Program-made: the position numbers and the translations under genes
Source: Paenibacillus sp. TCA20
Lineage (GTDB): Bacteria > Bacillota > Bacilli > Paenibacillales > Paenibacillaceae
Direction: 5' to 3'
DNA length: 64,000 nt
NCBI RefSeq assembly: GCF_000732325.1
Contig: NZ_BBIW01000007.1
Span: 124,001-188,000, forward strand
In this document: one piece after another, positions 53,492 through 62,923 of the stretch
Position numbering within the stretch: position 1 is the stretch's first letter
How the letters are laid out: each line of letters opens with the position of its first letter
Notes under the pieces: generated by a model
Databases searched by the model: none
The model's input: only the letters and a program-made list of their open reading frames with translations
What the model was told of the DNA's origin: nothing

Positions 53492-54136
53492 TTATACTCT
53501 CATCTTTGTACGCGTCGCCCACATTGCAGACTGAACGATCAGCTTGCGGAAGGGCTCCGCGGAGAAGGAAGGAACATCATGTCCGGGCATAAGGTACACG
53601 ACTCTCCCCATTCCGTAAGAGTGGGCCCAGGCACAAGGCCACGTGCCTTCACCATCTGTATATTCCAGCAAGACCGTCTTCTCCGAAAATGAATCGAATT
53701 CGAATCGGTACGGTTCTTCCTCCATTGTAAAATTATTTACCCCCTCAACGATGGCGTGACCCTCTGCGGCCACTTTAAATTCAAGCTTCCGTGGTGCCGG
53801 GTGTCCAGTAAATCTTCCCCCGAGCAGCTGAGCGACCTCATACCGATTGTGCATCGAGATCCCATTATGCAGCACCAGCAGCGCTCCTCCTCCGCTTACA
53901 TAGCTGAGTAGACCCGCCGTCTGCTGGGGTGCAATGGCTCCCTTCCAATCATCCACATAGGAAATGAGCAGATCGTAGCCGGATAAATGCTCGGTAAGCA
54001 ATAAGTTTCGATTCTCGCTGCACTGAACCGTCATCACATCCTGCAAAATATGACTGATCTCCTCATCCACGCCTTGCAATGGATGATACATCGGATGCGT
54101 GTAATCTCCTAACAGCAATGCTTTCTTTCGTTCCAT
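53492..54136 (-). CDS. ThuA-like domain protein
   Basis: Protein of 214 residues matching the ThuA family (PF06283), a glutamine-amidotransferase-like fold of trehalose utilisation proteins. It has an N-terminal ALLLGDYTHPMYHPLQGV, a central GGGALLVLHNGISMHNRYEVAQLLGGRFTGHPAP, and YGMGRVVYLMPGHDVPSF near the C-terminus. The chemical reaction of the family is uncertain; relatives act in 3-keto-sugar metabolism. GGAGGAAAG precedes ATG at 54136. No sugar transport or oxidoreductase gene is next to it. Confidence 0.88.
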   Translation of the reverse strand: MERKKALLLGDYTHPMYHPLQGVDEEISHILQDVMTVQCSENRNLLLTEHLSGYDLLISYVDDWKGAIAPQQTAGLLSYVSGGGALLVLHNGISMHNRYEVAQLLGGRFTGHPAPRKLEFKVAAEGHAIVEGVNNFTMEEEPYRFEFDSFSEKTVLLEYTDGEGTWPCAWAHSYGMGRVVYLMPGHDVPSFSAEPFRKLIVQSAMWATRTKMRV

Positions 54137-54260
54137 TCTTCTTTCCTCCTTGCTCTTTCTTAGCCGTTTAGCTCATAGAGCCTAGTATAGCCTCAATTGA
54201 TGAGCTAAATCCACACATTCTATCCGATAGAATCAGCCGGCTGTTACTGAATAATCACAT

Positions 54261-54305
54261 AAAAATACGAACCAGGCCGGGCTTACTGCCTGAGCCGGTT
54301 CGTAT
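54261..54305 (-). terminator. Terminator of the CNNM/CBS gene
   Basis: ATACGAACC pairs with GGTTCGTAT and the stem extends through GGC/GCC, with TTTTT on the reverse strand. Confidence 0.8.
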
Positions 54306-54361
54306 CTAAGTTCGCGAAGCAAGCCTTTATTCCTTTAATCTCTATGAATTGAATTCACGAC

Positions 54362-55693
54362 TCAAGCTTCTACAAGTTCATTCTCCACATCACCATCGGG
54401 AAGCTTCTTGACTAGAATTTTGCGGATACGCTGCTTGCCCACTTCCTCGACCTTATAACGGAATCCGCGATAATCAAATTCCGGATGCTCCTGCTTGGTT
54501 GGAATTCGTCCGAGCGTTCCAATCATGAAGCCGCTAAGGGTCTCATACTCATCCTCAGGCAGGCTGGCTCTAACGATATCAGCTACTTCATCCAGCCGGG
54601 CAGTTCCGTTAAATGAGTAGGTTACTTCATCGATAACCTCATATATCGATTCATCCTCATCATACTCATCGTATATTAAGCCTACAATTTCTTCGATGAG
54701 GTCCTCAATCGTGATAATACCGGCAGTTCCTCCGTATTCATCAACTACGATGGCCATGTGCACATGATTCTGCTGCAGCTCTTCAAGCAGATCATCACCC
54801 TTCTTGGTTTCTGATACAAAGTAAGCGGGCCGGATGATATCCTTAAGCTGCCTTGGATTCGTATTGTCCTTCTTGAACTGCATAATCAGGTCCTTCACAT
54901 GCAGGATCCCGATGACATTATCAATTCGTTCCTCAAATACCGGGAAGCGTGTATATTGTTCAGACTGAACCATCTCCAGCACATCATCAAATGGCTTATC
55001 CACAGAGATAGAGACCATGTCTGTACGATGTGTCATCATATCGGACACCGTTTTGTTATCAAAATCAAAAATATTGTGAATAATCATTTTCTCACTTTGC
55101 TGAATTGTGCCTCGCTCAAGACCGGTATCCACCAGCATCCGGATTTCTTCCTCAGAGGCTTCCTCCTCCTCCGAATTCGGATCAATGCCGAACAAGCGCA
55201 CGGTAACATTCGTAGATGCAGTGAGCAGCTTGACGAATGGGGCTACGATCTTTGACAGCGCGCTGAGTGGTCCGACGACGGCAAGCGCGATGGCTTCGGC
55301 CTTTTTCATCGCAATGCGTTTCGGTACAAGCTCACCGAATACGAGCGTGAAGTAAGACAGAATAAGGGTAATGACAATGACAGAGATCGAAGACAGAACA
55401 GAAGGAGCAACGTCCACTCCGATCGAGATCAAGTAATTAACCAGCAGGGACGCAAATTTATCGGCCGCAAAGGCACTGTTCAAGAACCCCGCCAGCGTAA
55501 TCCCGATCTGGATCGTGGACAAGAAGCCTGTCGGCTCCTCAACTAATTTCTCCAGCTTCTGAGCTCGCTTATTCCCTTCCAGGGACAGAACCCGAATGCG
55601 ATTATCATTAATGGAGATCAGTGCCATTTCAGATGCAGCAAAAAAAGCATTGACCACAAGCAGCACGAGGATGACGATGATGTCAAATAACAA
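54362..55693 (-). CDS. CNNM/HlyC-CorC family transporter with CBS pair
   Basis: Membrane protein of about 443 residues: a DUF21/CNNM domain with three or four helices (N-terminus [25 protein letters not shown]), a CBS pair ([49 protein letters not shown]), and a C-terminal CorC_HlyC domain ([16 protein letters not shown]...[18 protein letters not shown]). The family includes Mg efflux proteins such as YhdP/MpfA and is often misnamed hemolysin. TTG at 55693 follows GGGAGG by about eight bases; the GTG at 55702 abuts that site. No M-box riboswitch was recognised upstream. Confidence 0.92.
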   Translation of the reverse strand: MLFDIIVILVLLVVNAFFAASEMALISINDNRIRVLSLEGNKRAQKLEKLVEEPTGFLSTIQIGITLAGFLNSAFAADKFASLLVNYLISIGVDVAPSVLSSISVIVITLILSYFTLVFGELVPKRIAMKKAEAIALAVVGPLSALSKIVAPFVKLLTASTNVTVRLFGIDPNSEEEEASEEEIRMLVDTGLERGTIQQSEKMIIHNIFDFDNKTVSDMMTHRTDMVSISVDKPFDDVLEMVQSEQYTRFPVFEERIDNVIGILHVKDLIMQFKKDNTNPRQLKDIIRPAYFVSETKKGDDLLEELQQNHVHMAIVVDEYGGTAGIITIEDLIEEIVGLIYDEYDEDESIYEVIDEVTYSFNGTARLDEVADIVRASLPEDEYETLSGFMIGTLGRIPTKQEHPEFDYRGFRYKVEEVGKQRIRKILVKKLPDGDVENELVEA

Positions 55694-55856
55694 GGGTTGC
55701 ACCTCCCAAGAGATATCAATAAATCTGACAGTGACGATATCGAACAGATCAGGTCATCCGTCAAAATATGTAATTTTTTTCTAACTATATATGAAATTAA
55801 TTCTTAGACTTACTCTTTTCTAAACACAAATACGGCATCTTTAAACGAAAAATCAA

Positions 55857-55896
55857 AGAGAAAACACCTCACCTCGTCATGCATCAGGTAAGGTGT
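55857..55896 (-). terminator. Terminator of hemD
   Basis: ACACCTTACCT pairs with AGGTGAGGTGT (one mismatch), followed by TTTTCTCTTT on the reverse strand. Confidence 0.65.
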
Positions 55897-55929
55897 CTTA
55901 AGGAATAGCATGTGACAAAGCGTGCTTCC

Positions 55930-56751
55930 TTATACTGACTTCTGCTCTGCAAAATACTTGCCAAGCGCGACCATCATGCTGCCCATACGCTCCTCGGCAG
56001 GAACGACCTTGGGTTCAACCCCTTCTTCGATCATCGCTTGCGCTGTCACCTTGCCCACAGCTGCTGCCACGATGTCTTGTTCAAGCCGCTGCTTCATCTG
56101 CTCAAGCTTCCCGTGCTGTTCAGCATACTCCACCAAAAAACGGATTTGTGGTGCACTGGTAAAGGTGATCGCATCAATCTGCTGATTCAGGATGTCAGAC
56201 AACAATAGAGCAAGGTCACTCTCCTCAGGCGGCACATGCCGGTAAGGCAACACCTGCGTAATCTCCTGTACACCTTGATCTGAGAGCCATGCCATAAGGC
56301 GCGGCGCGGATTCGCCATGCAGCTGAACAAGGACCCTGCTGCCTTCAAGCGAATAGGCTTCAAGCTCACGGATAAGGCCTGAAGTGCTTCCATCATCATC
56401 CCTTACTACCGGCTTTAGCCCTCTTTTGCGCAGTGCATTCACGGTCTTGTATCCTCTTGCAGCGATTTGGGACTGTGACAGCGCCGAAGTCAGAGCTTCC
56501 TCTACACCCATCTGTTCTGCCTTACTGAAGATCGCATCCAGGCCCATCCCCGTCGTCAGCAGAGTCCAATCGGGCGGATGCTTCACCCAGGCCTCTATAC
56601 TGCTCTCCAGATGTTCGTCATCGAGAAACACTGTGCCTTGCGCCGGCCGCAGCACCGGGGTTCCGCCCAGCTTCTCAATAATCATAGACATTTCCTCTGA
56701 CTTTCGAGGACCTGCCAGCGCTACTTTTTTACCTAGCAAATTCTGAGCCAT
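55930..56751 (-). CDS. hemD: Uroporphyrinogen-III synthase family protein
   Basis: HemD-type protein of 273 residues with the two-lobed fold expected to close the linear tetrapyrrole. Family features are KKVALAGPRKSEEMSMIIEKLGGTPVLRPAQ at the N-terminus, TLLTTGMGLDAIF, and AITFTSAPQIRFLVEYAE with VAAAVGKVTAQAMIEEGVEP in the second lobe. Sequence conservation in this family is low, and there are no hem genes around it. It may therefore be a stand-alone paralogue (like those fused to regulators) rather than the haem-operon copy. GAGGAG precedes ATG at 56751. Confidence 0.85.
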   Translation of the reverse strand: MAQNLLGKKVALAGPRKSEEMSMIIEKLGGTPVLRPAQGTVFLDDEHLESSIEAWVKHPPDWTLLTTGMGLDAIFSKAEQMGVEEALTSALSQSQIAARGYKTVNALRKRGLKPVVRDDDGSTSGLIRELEAYSLEGSRVLVQLHGESAPRLMAWLSDQGVQEITQVLPYRHVPPEESDLALLLSDILNQQIDAITFTSAPQIRFLVEYAEQHGKLEQMKQRLEQDIVAAAVGKVTAQAMIEEGVEPKVVPAEERMGSMMVALGKYFAEQKSV

Positions 56752-56854
56752 ATGCCTAACTCCTCTCCACTATACGAGATATTGTATCTAGTATATAAGG
56801 AGCTTGGCCCAGAAGAAAGTAATCCCCCAATTTCTATATGGATTCGTTACTGCG

Positions 56855-58159
56855 TCAGGAACCTTCTGCCGAGCCTGCGTTCCCATTCTGAGAGTTTCCA
56901 CTTTTTTTGGTGGAGCTCCGACGCTGAGAAGACTCATTCTGAGCAGACTGCGCTTTTTGAGTGGATTTCTCCGTTTCGGTAGATTCTCCCTCTTGAGAAG
57001 ATGGCCCGTTCTGGGATTCCTCGTTCTGTGCAGACTGCTTGTTCTGAGTCGCCCCATCCTTCTTTTTTTTCTTGGACGGCCTGAAGATCAGGTAGATCAG
57101 CACCGGCATAACTAACGTGAATAAGAGCACGATTGCTGACCATTCCCGATCGAACTTGAATAGCTGAATAGAATCCTTGAAGAACCAGAAGGCACACACA
57201 TATCCGAGCAATATGATCGGCCCCTGCATCATGCGTCCGGATATGTTTTTGTCTAAACAGCCCATACCGTAGCACACCACATAAGTGTTAAATGCAACCT
57301 TTGTCATATGTATAGGGAGAATCGCAGCGGCCAGAAACATATCGAACCGGTCCAGAAAGTCACTAATCTGCACTTGGCGGACAAGCTCATGGGACGGATA
57401 GGATATTCTTGGAATAATCGGCAGCCCAATAATCAGAATCATCATAATGATATCGATAACGAGAAGAAAAAAAGCGAAGGATAAGCCTTTGACAGCGGAT
57501 TTCAGCTTGAAGGTCTCTTTTCCGAAAATGAACGGCAATATAATAATCTCTCCTGCGTAGGAGAAGAAGTACCATGTTCCATTCCCGACACCGATCAGAT
57601 CCACAGGGAAAAACGGCGTTAAGTAGTGAAAGTCCAGCGCGCCGGATACAAACAGCGGGATCATAAAAATGGTGAGAATCAGAATCGGCATAAAAATCTC
57701 AGTCATGCTGACGACTGATTTCATGCCTCCCCGAATAATGAATCCCGACATGACAAAGATACACAGCAGAATGATCATGACGGGAGTAAGCGGGAGTAAC
57801 GTGGTATCCACATACTCCGTCAGCAGCCTTGCATCTCTTGCCAGAATATAAAAATAGTACAGGACATACATCCCAACAATCACTCTTCCGACAAAAGGCC
57901 GGCGACCAATCATCGCCTGGAACAAATTCTGGCTGCCGAAGCGGCGCTGTGTTCGGGACAGCAGCCAGATGCAGATCAGGAGTACAAGATACACCAGAAT
58001 AATGCACAAGTAGGCATGCTGCTGGCCAAATTGCACAATATCGGACGGAGAATGAACCAAGGTCATCGGCAGCGTAATCATGATAATCATGAGAACAAGC
58101 TGCCGCTCTGTCAATGGTCTAGCATCATGTTTCTTAACCTGTTTGGTTGTTCCACTCAT
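56855..58159 (-). CDS. Spore germination receptor permease subunit (GerAB family)
   Basis: Ten-helix APC-superfamily permease of about 434 residues, the germinant-binding B subunit of a GerA-type receptor in the spore inner membrane. Helices run from about residue 17 to 360 (LVLMIIMITLPMTLV; NGTWYFFSYAGEIIILPFIFGKE). The last 65 residues form an unusual hydrophilic tail of Ser, Gln, Asn, Glu and Lys, absent from most GerAB proteins. ATG at 58159 is favoured; GTG at 58171 is possible. It is the last gene of the operon A-C-D-B. Confidence 0.88.
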   Translation of the reverse strand: MSGTTKQVKKHDARPLTERQLVLMIIMITLPMTLVHSPSDIVQFGQQHAYLCIILVYLVLLICIWLLSRTQRRFGSQNLFQAMIGRRPFVGRVIVGMYVLYYFYILARDARLLTEYVDTTLLPLTPVMIILLCIFVMSGFIIRGGMKSVVSMTEIFMPILILTIFMIPLFVSGALDFHYLTPFFPVDLIGVGNGTWYFFSYAGEIIILPFIFGKETFKLKSAVKGLSFAFFLLVIDIIMMILIIGLPIIPRISYPSHELVRQVQISDFLDRFDMFLAAAILPIHMTKVAFNTYVVCYGMGCLDKNISGRMMQGPIILLGYVCAFWFFKDSIQLFKFDREWSAIVLLFTLVMPVLIYLIFRPSKKKKKDGATQNKQSAQNEESQNGPSSQEGESTETEKSTQKAQSAQNESSQRRSSTKKSGNSQNGNAGSAEGS

Positions 58160-58183
58160 ATAATTATGCACCTGCCTTTCTTC

Positions 58184-58411
58184 TTACTCAGACGGAACAG
58201 GAATGTAGGGATACATCCACTGCGAGATTAGATATGTCGGATGGATTACAGGAATCGGCGATAGTGTGTAGATCCATATCCCGATGCCGAGTCCTATAAT
58301 CACGTAAGATAAGATGCGATTAATCGGCTTGTAGTTTTTTAAATTTTTGTGATCCTTCAGCACGATAATCAGACTAAACACAAGTACTGCCGACAAGGCC
58401 ATGAGATTCAT
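58184..58411 (-). CDS. Small GerD-subunit-like membrane protein (GerKD type)
   Basis: Protein of 75 residues with two membrane helices (MALSAVLVFSLIIVL; ILSYVIIGLGIGIWIYTLS) and a short C-terminal tail. Small two-helix D subunits are encoded in several ger operons of Bacillus and Clostridium and modulate receptor function. Its ATG overlaps the stop of the C-subunit gene by four bases (ATGA), strong evidence that it is a real coupled gene. Assignment rests on size, topology and context, since sequence conservation in D subunits is low. Confidence 0.7.
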   Translation of the reverse strand: MNLMALSAVLVFSLIIVLKDHKNLKNYKPINRILSYVIIGLGIGIWIYTLSPIPVIHPTYLISQWMYPYIPVPSE

Positions 58412-59592
58412 TCCGCAATATCCTCCTCTTCCACTGCGAATGGACTTGTAGCCGCTCCATTATTCTCAAGCCGATAATCGGCTTCTACCTCGAAAGTGAT
58501 ATTCGGATATATTTCGTACCAGCGATCTCGTAATTGTGACCACAGCTGCGGCTTTTCTGTCTTAATAATTCTACCGAAGCCAAGTGCATCCGAATTATAT
58601 TTCTGAAGCAGCTTGAGATCCTGAGTGATCTTTGCTTTCATGTATTCATTCATCTTCTGTTCAAGCTCTATAATATTGTTCTCATTATTGGTATCGAAGT
58701 TGGACTCGTTCGTCGTAATGGACATCCTGCCACCCGTGTACATATGAAACCGAACATCTTCTCCGTTCACAATCGGCTTGATCTTCGTATGATTTGATCT
58801 GATTAAGAAAAAAATCTTCCCTTCTCCACGGGGAACTGTAATCGGGAGCTCCAGTGTTCTTGCTTGATCCATTGCCACAAGAATGCCATGTGTATCCTGC
58901 TTCTTAATAATTCCGGTCAATTTATCGCCGCGGAATACAGCAAGTCCACCAACCCCGATATTTTTATTAGGCTTGTCGATCTTCTCGGGCACACTATCTA
59001 CCGTTTCCACTAGCGGCATAATCGGATCGATCCCGTCTTCAAGCATCAGATTGACTACAGTCTTGAGCGTCCATGGCTTGCTGAGATACAAGAAGACAAG
59101 CTCACGAACCACTTCACCGGGATATTGCTCAATGGTTGGTTCTCCGTTAAGTACTTCATAGGCATGACCTTCGGTTACGACAGGCAGAGCAGACAGCCGG
59201 TTCTCCGGAAGCCGTCCGATGGAATCAAGCGCTTCCGCGATGCCCTCACGGGCCATCGCCTCTCCAATGAGCAGCGCCCTGCGGTGGGAGAAATACAGCT
59301 TACGGGATGTGCTCGTTTGTTCTTTTAAGGTGACTCCTCTTACGGTTTCACCGACACTTGACTTTAGAAACCAGGGGTTCTTATCTCCACCTCCACCCCC
59401 GCCATTTGATCCCGCGAGCATACCAGGAATGGTAATTTGAAGGGTAACTCTATACTTATCCTCCTCTTTATCAAGCGCAGTGCCGACCACAAAAGCAATA
59501 TCGTTAATCTCTCTGCGATCCCAGCAGCCTGTCAGCAAGAGGCACAGCAGCAGGATTGTTACGGTTTTGGATACTCTGTTCATCAGATCCAT
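58408..59592 (-). CDS. Spore germination receptor lipoprotein subunit (GerAC family)
   Basis: Lipoprotein of about 394 residues. The signal sequence ends in the lipobox LLLTGCWDRREINDIAFVVG, where the Cys at about residue 21 would be lipidated, and the WDRREI block is the family hallmark. Three GerAC domains follow, ending in EKPQLWSQLRDRWYEIYPNITFEVEADYRLENNG. ATG at 59592 overlaps the GerAA stop by one base; ATG at 59583 is an equally good signal-peptide start. A poly-Gly run (NGGGGGGDKN) near residue 70 is a small oddity. Confidence 0.92.
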   Translation of the reverse strand: MDLMNRVSKTVTILLLCLLLTGCWDRREINDIAFVVGTALDKEEDKYRVTLQITIPGMLAGSNGGGGGGDKNPWFLKSSVGETVRGVTLKEQTSTSRKLYFSHRRALLIGEAMAREGIAEALDSIGRLPENRLSALPVVTEGHAYEVLNGEPTIEQYPGEVVRELVFLYLSKPWTLKTVVNLMLEDGIDPIMPLVETVDSVPEKIDKPNKNIGVGGLAVFRGDKLTGIIKKQDTHGILVAMDQARTLELPITVPRGEGKIFFLIRSNHTKIKPIVNGEDVRFHMYTGGRMSITTNESNFDTNNENNIIELEQKMNEYMKAKITQDLKLLQKYNSDALGFGRIIKTEKPQLWSQLRDRWYEIYPNITFEVEADYRLENNGAATSPFAVEEEDIAE

Positions 59593-61424
59593 TACCACCC
59601 TTCATCCGAGTTAGGAGACCCGTTCATTCCTTTGTCCATCCGCTTACGCTCATGATTGGGGGTTGATGATGGCTTGAATATCATCTTCCACCAAGGCACC
59701 CGCATGATGATGTCTTTCGATTCGCCTTTACGATACGGACTCACACCAAGCAGATAGGGCTGTCCAAATGAAGTGAGCTGTGTCAGATGTGCCGAGATCA
59801 GGACTGTACCAATGACAATCCCGAACAGACCCAAAGTTCCAGCGAGGATCATGATCGGAAACCGCAGCAGCCGAAGCGTAATGGCAAAGTTAAACCTTGG
59901 AATGGTGAAAGAAGCGATCCCTGTCATGGATACGATGATAACCATCGGAGCCGACACGATACCCGCGGTCACAGCCGCCTGTCCGATAACAAGCGCCCCG
60001 AGAATACTTACCGCCTGACCGACTGCCTTAGGCAAGCGAACCCCTGCCTCCCGCAAGGCTTCGAATGAAATTTCCATCAGCATTGCTTCGACCAGGGCCG
60101 GAAAAGGAATGGCTTCACGGGCAGCTGCTATACTGATGATGAGCGTGGTCGGCAGCATATCCTGATGAAAGGTAGTTATCGCAATATATAAGGCAGGAAG
60201 AAATAATGCCACCATCATAAAGAACAAACGGATCCACCGTAAGAAGTTACTGATAAAGAATCGTTCATAATAATCCTCACTCGCCTGAAGCATCTGCCAC
60301 ATCGTTACAGGACCAAGCAAGGCGAAGGGAGTTCCATCCACCAAAATGCAAAATCGTCCTTCCAGCAGGTTGGCAACCACGGTATCCGGTCTTTCCGTGT
60401 AATGGAGCTGAGGGAACGGAGAGTAGGGATGATCCTCAATCAATTCCTCGATATAGCCGGATTCGAGCACTCCATCGATATTGATCTTCTTAATGCGCTG
60501 CCGCACATCATCGATCAGCTCCTCACGGGCGATCCCTTTGATATAAGCAAGCACAACACTTGTCTTCGTTTCTGTCCCGAGCGTGAAATTCTCCATCTTG
60601 AGCATAGGCGTCTTCAGCTTGAAGCGGATCAGCCCTGTGTTCGCTCGAATCATTTCGGTAAATCCTTCGCGCGGTCCCCTGACAACCCCCTCTGTCTGAG
60701 GCTCTTGCACAGAACGTCGAAGCCCGCCCTTCAGATCGAAGAGCAGTGCTTCGTCATTGTCTTCAACCAGCACAAGTACACAGCCATCGGTTACACCATC
60801 TGCAGCTTCACGCCAGGTCTTGGCCTTCTTCACATGAGACAGCGAGATCGGAACCTTCTCAAGCTCAATATCCTCTGATGCTCCCTGAACATTTGCTAGA
60901 TCAACGCCTCTTACGAGAGGTAATATGATATGATCCTGCACTTCAAGAGAGATGACGATGCCTTCCAAGTAGGATAGGCATACGTCCGGGTACCCTTCAT
61001 GCTTAATCTCGCGGAACACGAAGTCAGAGCAATCCTTGAACACCTCTTGAAGGACCTCAAGGTTCGACTTCAGTTCCTTAGCGATAGGCAATTTCAACTG
61101 TGGAAGCTCAGGAACGGCATTATCCTCATTGGAGGTGTCCGCGGATTGCTTCGAGTCCTGTTCGTCTCTGTCGGAGCCTGAATCTCCTGAATCTCCTGAT
61201 TCACCTGAATCTTGCTTCTCAGACGACGACTTCCCCTCTTGTTCTTCGGAAGACTTTTCCTTCTCCGTCTGTTGATCGTCAGACCCTTGCTTTTTCTCAA
61301 GCTCTTTGTTGTCTGATGCCTGATCCTTGGAGCCCTGTTCCTTGGAGCCCTGTTCCTCGGTTTCCTGTTCCCCAGAAGCTTGATCCTCGGAGCCTTGCTT
61401 CATCTCATCCTTCCCACTGCTCAT
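59592..61424 (-). CDS. Spore germination receptor channel subunit (GerAA family)
   Basis: Membrane protein of 610 residues, the A subunit of a GerA-type receptor, now viewed as an oligomeric ligand-gated ion channel. After a disordered N-terminus of about 105 residues come two soluble domains (LEVLQEVFKDCSDFVFREI..., VLAYIKGIAREELIDDVRQRI) and the conserved membrane region with five helices (FPALVEAMLMEISFEALREAGVRLP, IPRFNFAITLRLLRFPIMI). The N-terminus is an acidic repeat of Gly, Ser, Lys, Glu and Gln, unusually long for the family. AGAGAGGTG precedes ATG at 61424. It is first in the operon. Confidence 0.93.
   Translation of the reverse strand: MSSGKDEMKQGSEDQASGEQETEEQGSKEQGSKDQASDNKELEKKQGSDDQQTEKEKSSEEQEGKSSSEKQDSGESGDSGDSGSDRDEQDSKQSADTSNEDNAVPELPQLKLPIAKELKSNLEVLQEVFKDCSDFVFREIKHEGYPDVCLSYLEGIVISLEVQDHIILPLVRGVDLANVQGASEDIELEKVPISLSHVKKAKTWREAADGVTDGCVLVLVEDNDEALLFDLKGGLRRSVQEPQTEGVVRGPREGFTEMIRANTGLIRFKLKTPMLKMENFTLGTETKTSVVLAYIKGIAREELIDDVRQRIKKINIDGVLESGYIEELIEDHPYSPFPQLHYTERPDTVVANLLEGRFCILVDGTPFALLGPVTMWQMLQASEDYYERFFISNFLRWIRLFFMMVALFLPALYIAITTFHQDMLPTTLIISIAAAREAIPFPALVEAMLMEISFEALREAGVRLPKAVGQAVSILGALVIGQAAVTAGIVSAPMVIIVSMTGIASFTIPRFNFAITLRLLRFPIMILAGTLGLFGIVIGTVLISAHLTQLTSFGQPYLLGVSPYRKGESKDIIMRVPWWKMIFKPSSTPNHERKRMDKGMNGSPNSDEGW
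61325..61369 (-). repeat. 15-base tandem repeat in the GerAA N-terminus
   Basis: Three 15-base units on the plus strand (CCTTGGAGCCCTGTT twice exactly, then CCTCGGTTTCCTGTT) encode five-residue repeats of the EQGSK type in the disordered N-terminus. A 9-base repeat coding Gly-Asp/Glu-Ser follows near 61179-61214. Confidence 0.75.
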
Positions 61425-61551
61425 GACTGCTCACCTCTCTTGTTCCGGCGAATATTAACTTCCATCCATTTTCTGAAAGATAGCATGCGACCATTGGCAC
61501 CAAATTATGCAAAAAAGGATTTTGCATCAATCCCAAATCGAATGATTCAAA

Positions 61552-61582
61552 ATAAAAAAAAGACTCTGCCTATGCAGAGTCT
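61552..61582 (-). terminator. Terminator of the DoxX gene
   Basis: AGACTCTGC pairs perfectly with GCAGAGTCT around a four-base loop, and eight T residues follow on the reverse strand. Confidence 0.9.
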
Positions 61583-61606
61583 CCCATTACTTCATATTCA
61601 TTTTGC

Positions 61607-62020
61607 TTATCTGCGGCTTCGTCTTCTAAACAGGCTGTCCACTGCCACATATCTGCTGCCCGCTACCGCGAGTGTCAACGCCATCCCGATTAGAGCGATA
61701 TCCAGCTCATATCCGCCTACAAACGGAGCACCCGTCTTCGCGGTAAAGATTGCGGCAACCAGTATGATGACAAAAATGATGCTGATCCATCTCGTAAACA
61801 GACCAATGATCAGCAGCAGCCCGCCGAAAAATTCAGCTAGCGCGACCAAGGTTGCCATAAACCCAGGAAGGCCAAGACTCACAAAGAAGCTCTCCGTCCC
61901 TTCCATTCCTTGAAATTTGACAACTCCGTGTGCCATGAAGATTAATCCCAGCACGAGACGGGTGATCAACAAACCAATCTCCATGTTGCGGGTCTGACTG
62001 TAATTGTTGTTATTATACAT
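61607..62020 (-). CDS. DoxX family membrane protein
   Basis: Four-helix membrane protein of 137 residues. DoxX signatures are TRLVLGLIFMAHGVVKF at about residues 20-36, LPGFMATLVALAEFFGGLLLIIGLFTRWIS, and GAPFVGGYELDIALIGMALTLAVAG. Members are linked to thiol/oxidative stress (with SodA and SseA in mycobacteria) or to quinone reduction, but most have no assigned role. AGAAGGAGG precedes ATG at 62020. It follows the MecR1-like gene by 30 bases and might be its cotranscribed target. Confidence 0.9.
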   Translation of the reverse strand: MYNNNNYSQTRNMEIGLLITRLVLGLIFMAHGVVKFQGMEGTESFFVSLGLPGFMATLVALAEFFGGLLLIIGLFTRWISIIFVIILVAAIFTAKTGAPFVGGYELDIALIGMALTLAVAGSRYVAVDSLFRRRSRR

Positions 62021-62050
62021 TTGATTTCACTTCCTCCTTCTGCTTGCGAT

Positions 62051-62923
62051 TTAATAATGCGCGTAATTGAATAATAAGAATAAAGCAGTCATTACAATAA
62101 AGGATACGGCAATATTCCATTTGGAATAAGGAAGCAGCAGCTCCTTGTCCGGCTCCAATATTCTGGAGATTCTGTCGTTAATGGATACATCTGCGGCGAA
62201 TGGTGAAACAACAGCTCCAGTAAACAGGCGGTGATCCCGGCGTTCTGCACCTGATTTAATCAGCTTGATTAATGCGCCTCCGATTCCCACGGCAGAGCCT
62301 GACTGTTTAATCGCATAATTGTCGGCCAGAATCTCTCTGACCATCTTATAATTGGCTAGTATGTTTTTTAGTATAGGTACATATCCAAGGATGGATACAC
62401 TGAGCGTTAGCAAAAAAGTCTTGAGCGGGTCATAATGACGCAGATGATAGTACTCATGATAGAGTACTGCAGTTAATTCCTGCTCATCCAGCATATCAAT
62501 AAGCCCGGTAGATAACACAATTCTTCTGCGAAACATGCCAAAAGCAAGCGCAACTGGCTCGGCAGCCGATATGACGATCAGCTGCTGCTCCAGGTGAAGA
62601 TGCTTATACCGTGAAGCCAGCTCCTTGGACATCGTATCATCCTTAAGCCACCGTATGTACTTATGCACATTCATTGTTCTGACCGCATGCTTGATGATAT
62701 AGAGCAGCATGAGCAGGAACGTGCTTAATACCAATACATTCAACAAGTGTATCAGCGACCATAGCCCAAGCTCTTTCATCCAGTGTGTACACCAGGTCAA
62801 CAAATTAAATGTCATCGGAACATCCCAGATCATATGCAGACCGTACAGTCCCATCTGTATGAAAATAGCCGCCGTGATCGCCATGCCGACAGAGAACAAC
62901 GTGAGGGAACGATAGGACCACAT
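62051..62923 (-). CDS. M56 family metalloprotease/BlaR1-MecR1-like sensor (no penicillin-binding domain)
   Basis: Membrane zinc protease of 290 residues. Three or four N-terminal helices lead to the catalytic HEXXH in VLYHEYYHLRHYDPLK near residue 158, with a further helix and a downstream Glu in EILADNYAIKQSG. It ends after one more C-terminal helix and lacks the extracellular beta-lactam-binding domain of BlaR1/MecR1, so the signal must differ. ATG at 62923 overlaps the BlaI-like stop by one base (TGATG) and has AAGGAG upstream. It probably inactivates the repressor by proteolysis, directly or indirectly. Confidence 0.88.
   Translation of the reverse strand: MWSYRSLTLFSVGMAITAAIFIQMGLYGLHMIWDVPMTFNLLTWCTHWMKELGLWSLIHLLNVLVLSTFLLMLLYIIKHAVRTMNVHKYIRWLKDDTMSKELASRYKHLHLEQQLIVISAAEPVALAFGMFRRRIVLSTGLIDMLDEQELTAVLYHEYYHLRHYDPLKTFLLTLSVSILGYVPILKNILANYKMVREILADNYAIKQSGSAVGIGGALIKLIKSGAERRDHRLFTGAVVSPFAADVSINDRISRILEPDKELLLPYSKWNIAVSFIVMTALFLLFNYAHY

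Noticed and set aside
55703..55929. Mg-sensing M-box riboswitch upstream of the CNNM/CBS gene
   Set aside because: No conserved M-box segments are visible, and the hairpin here is the hemD terminator.
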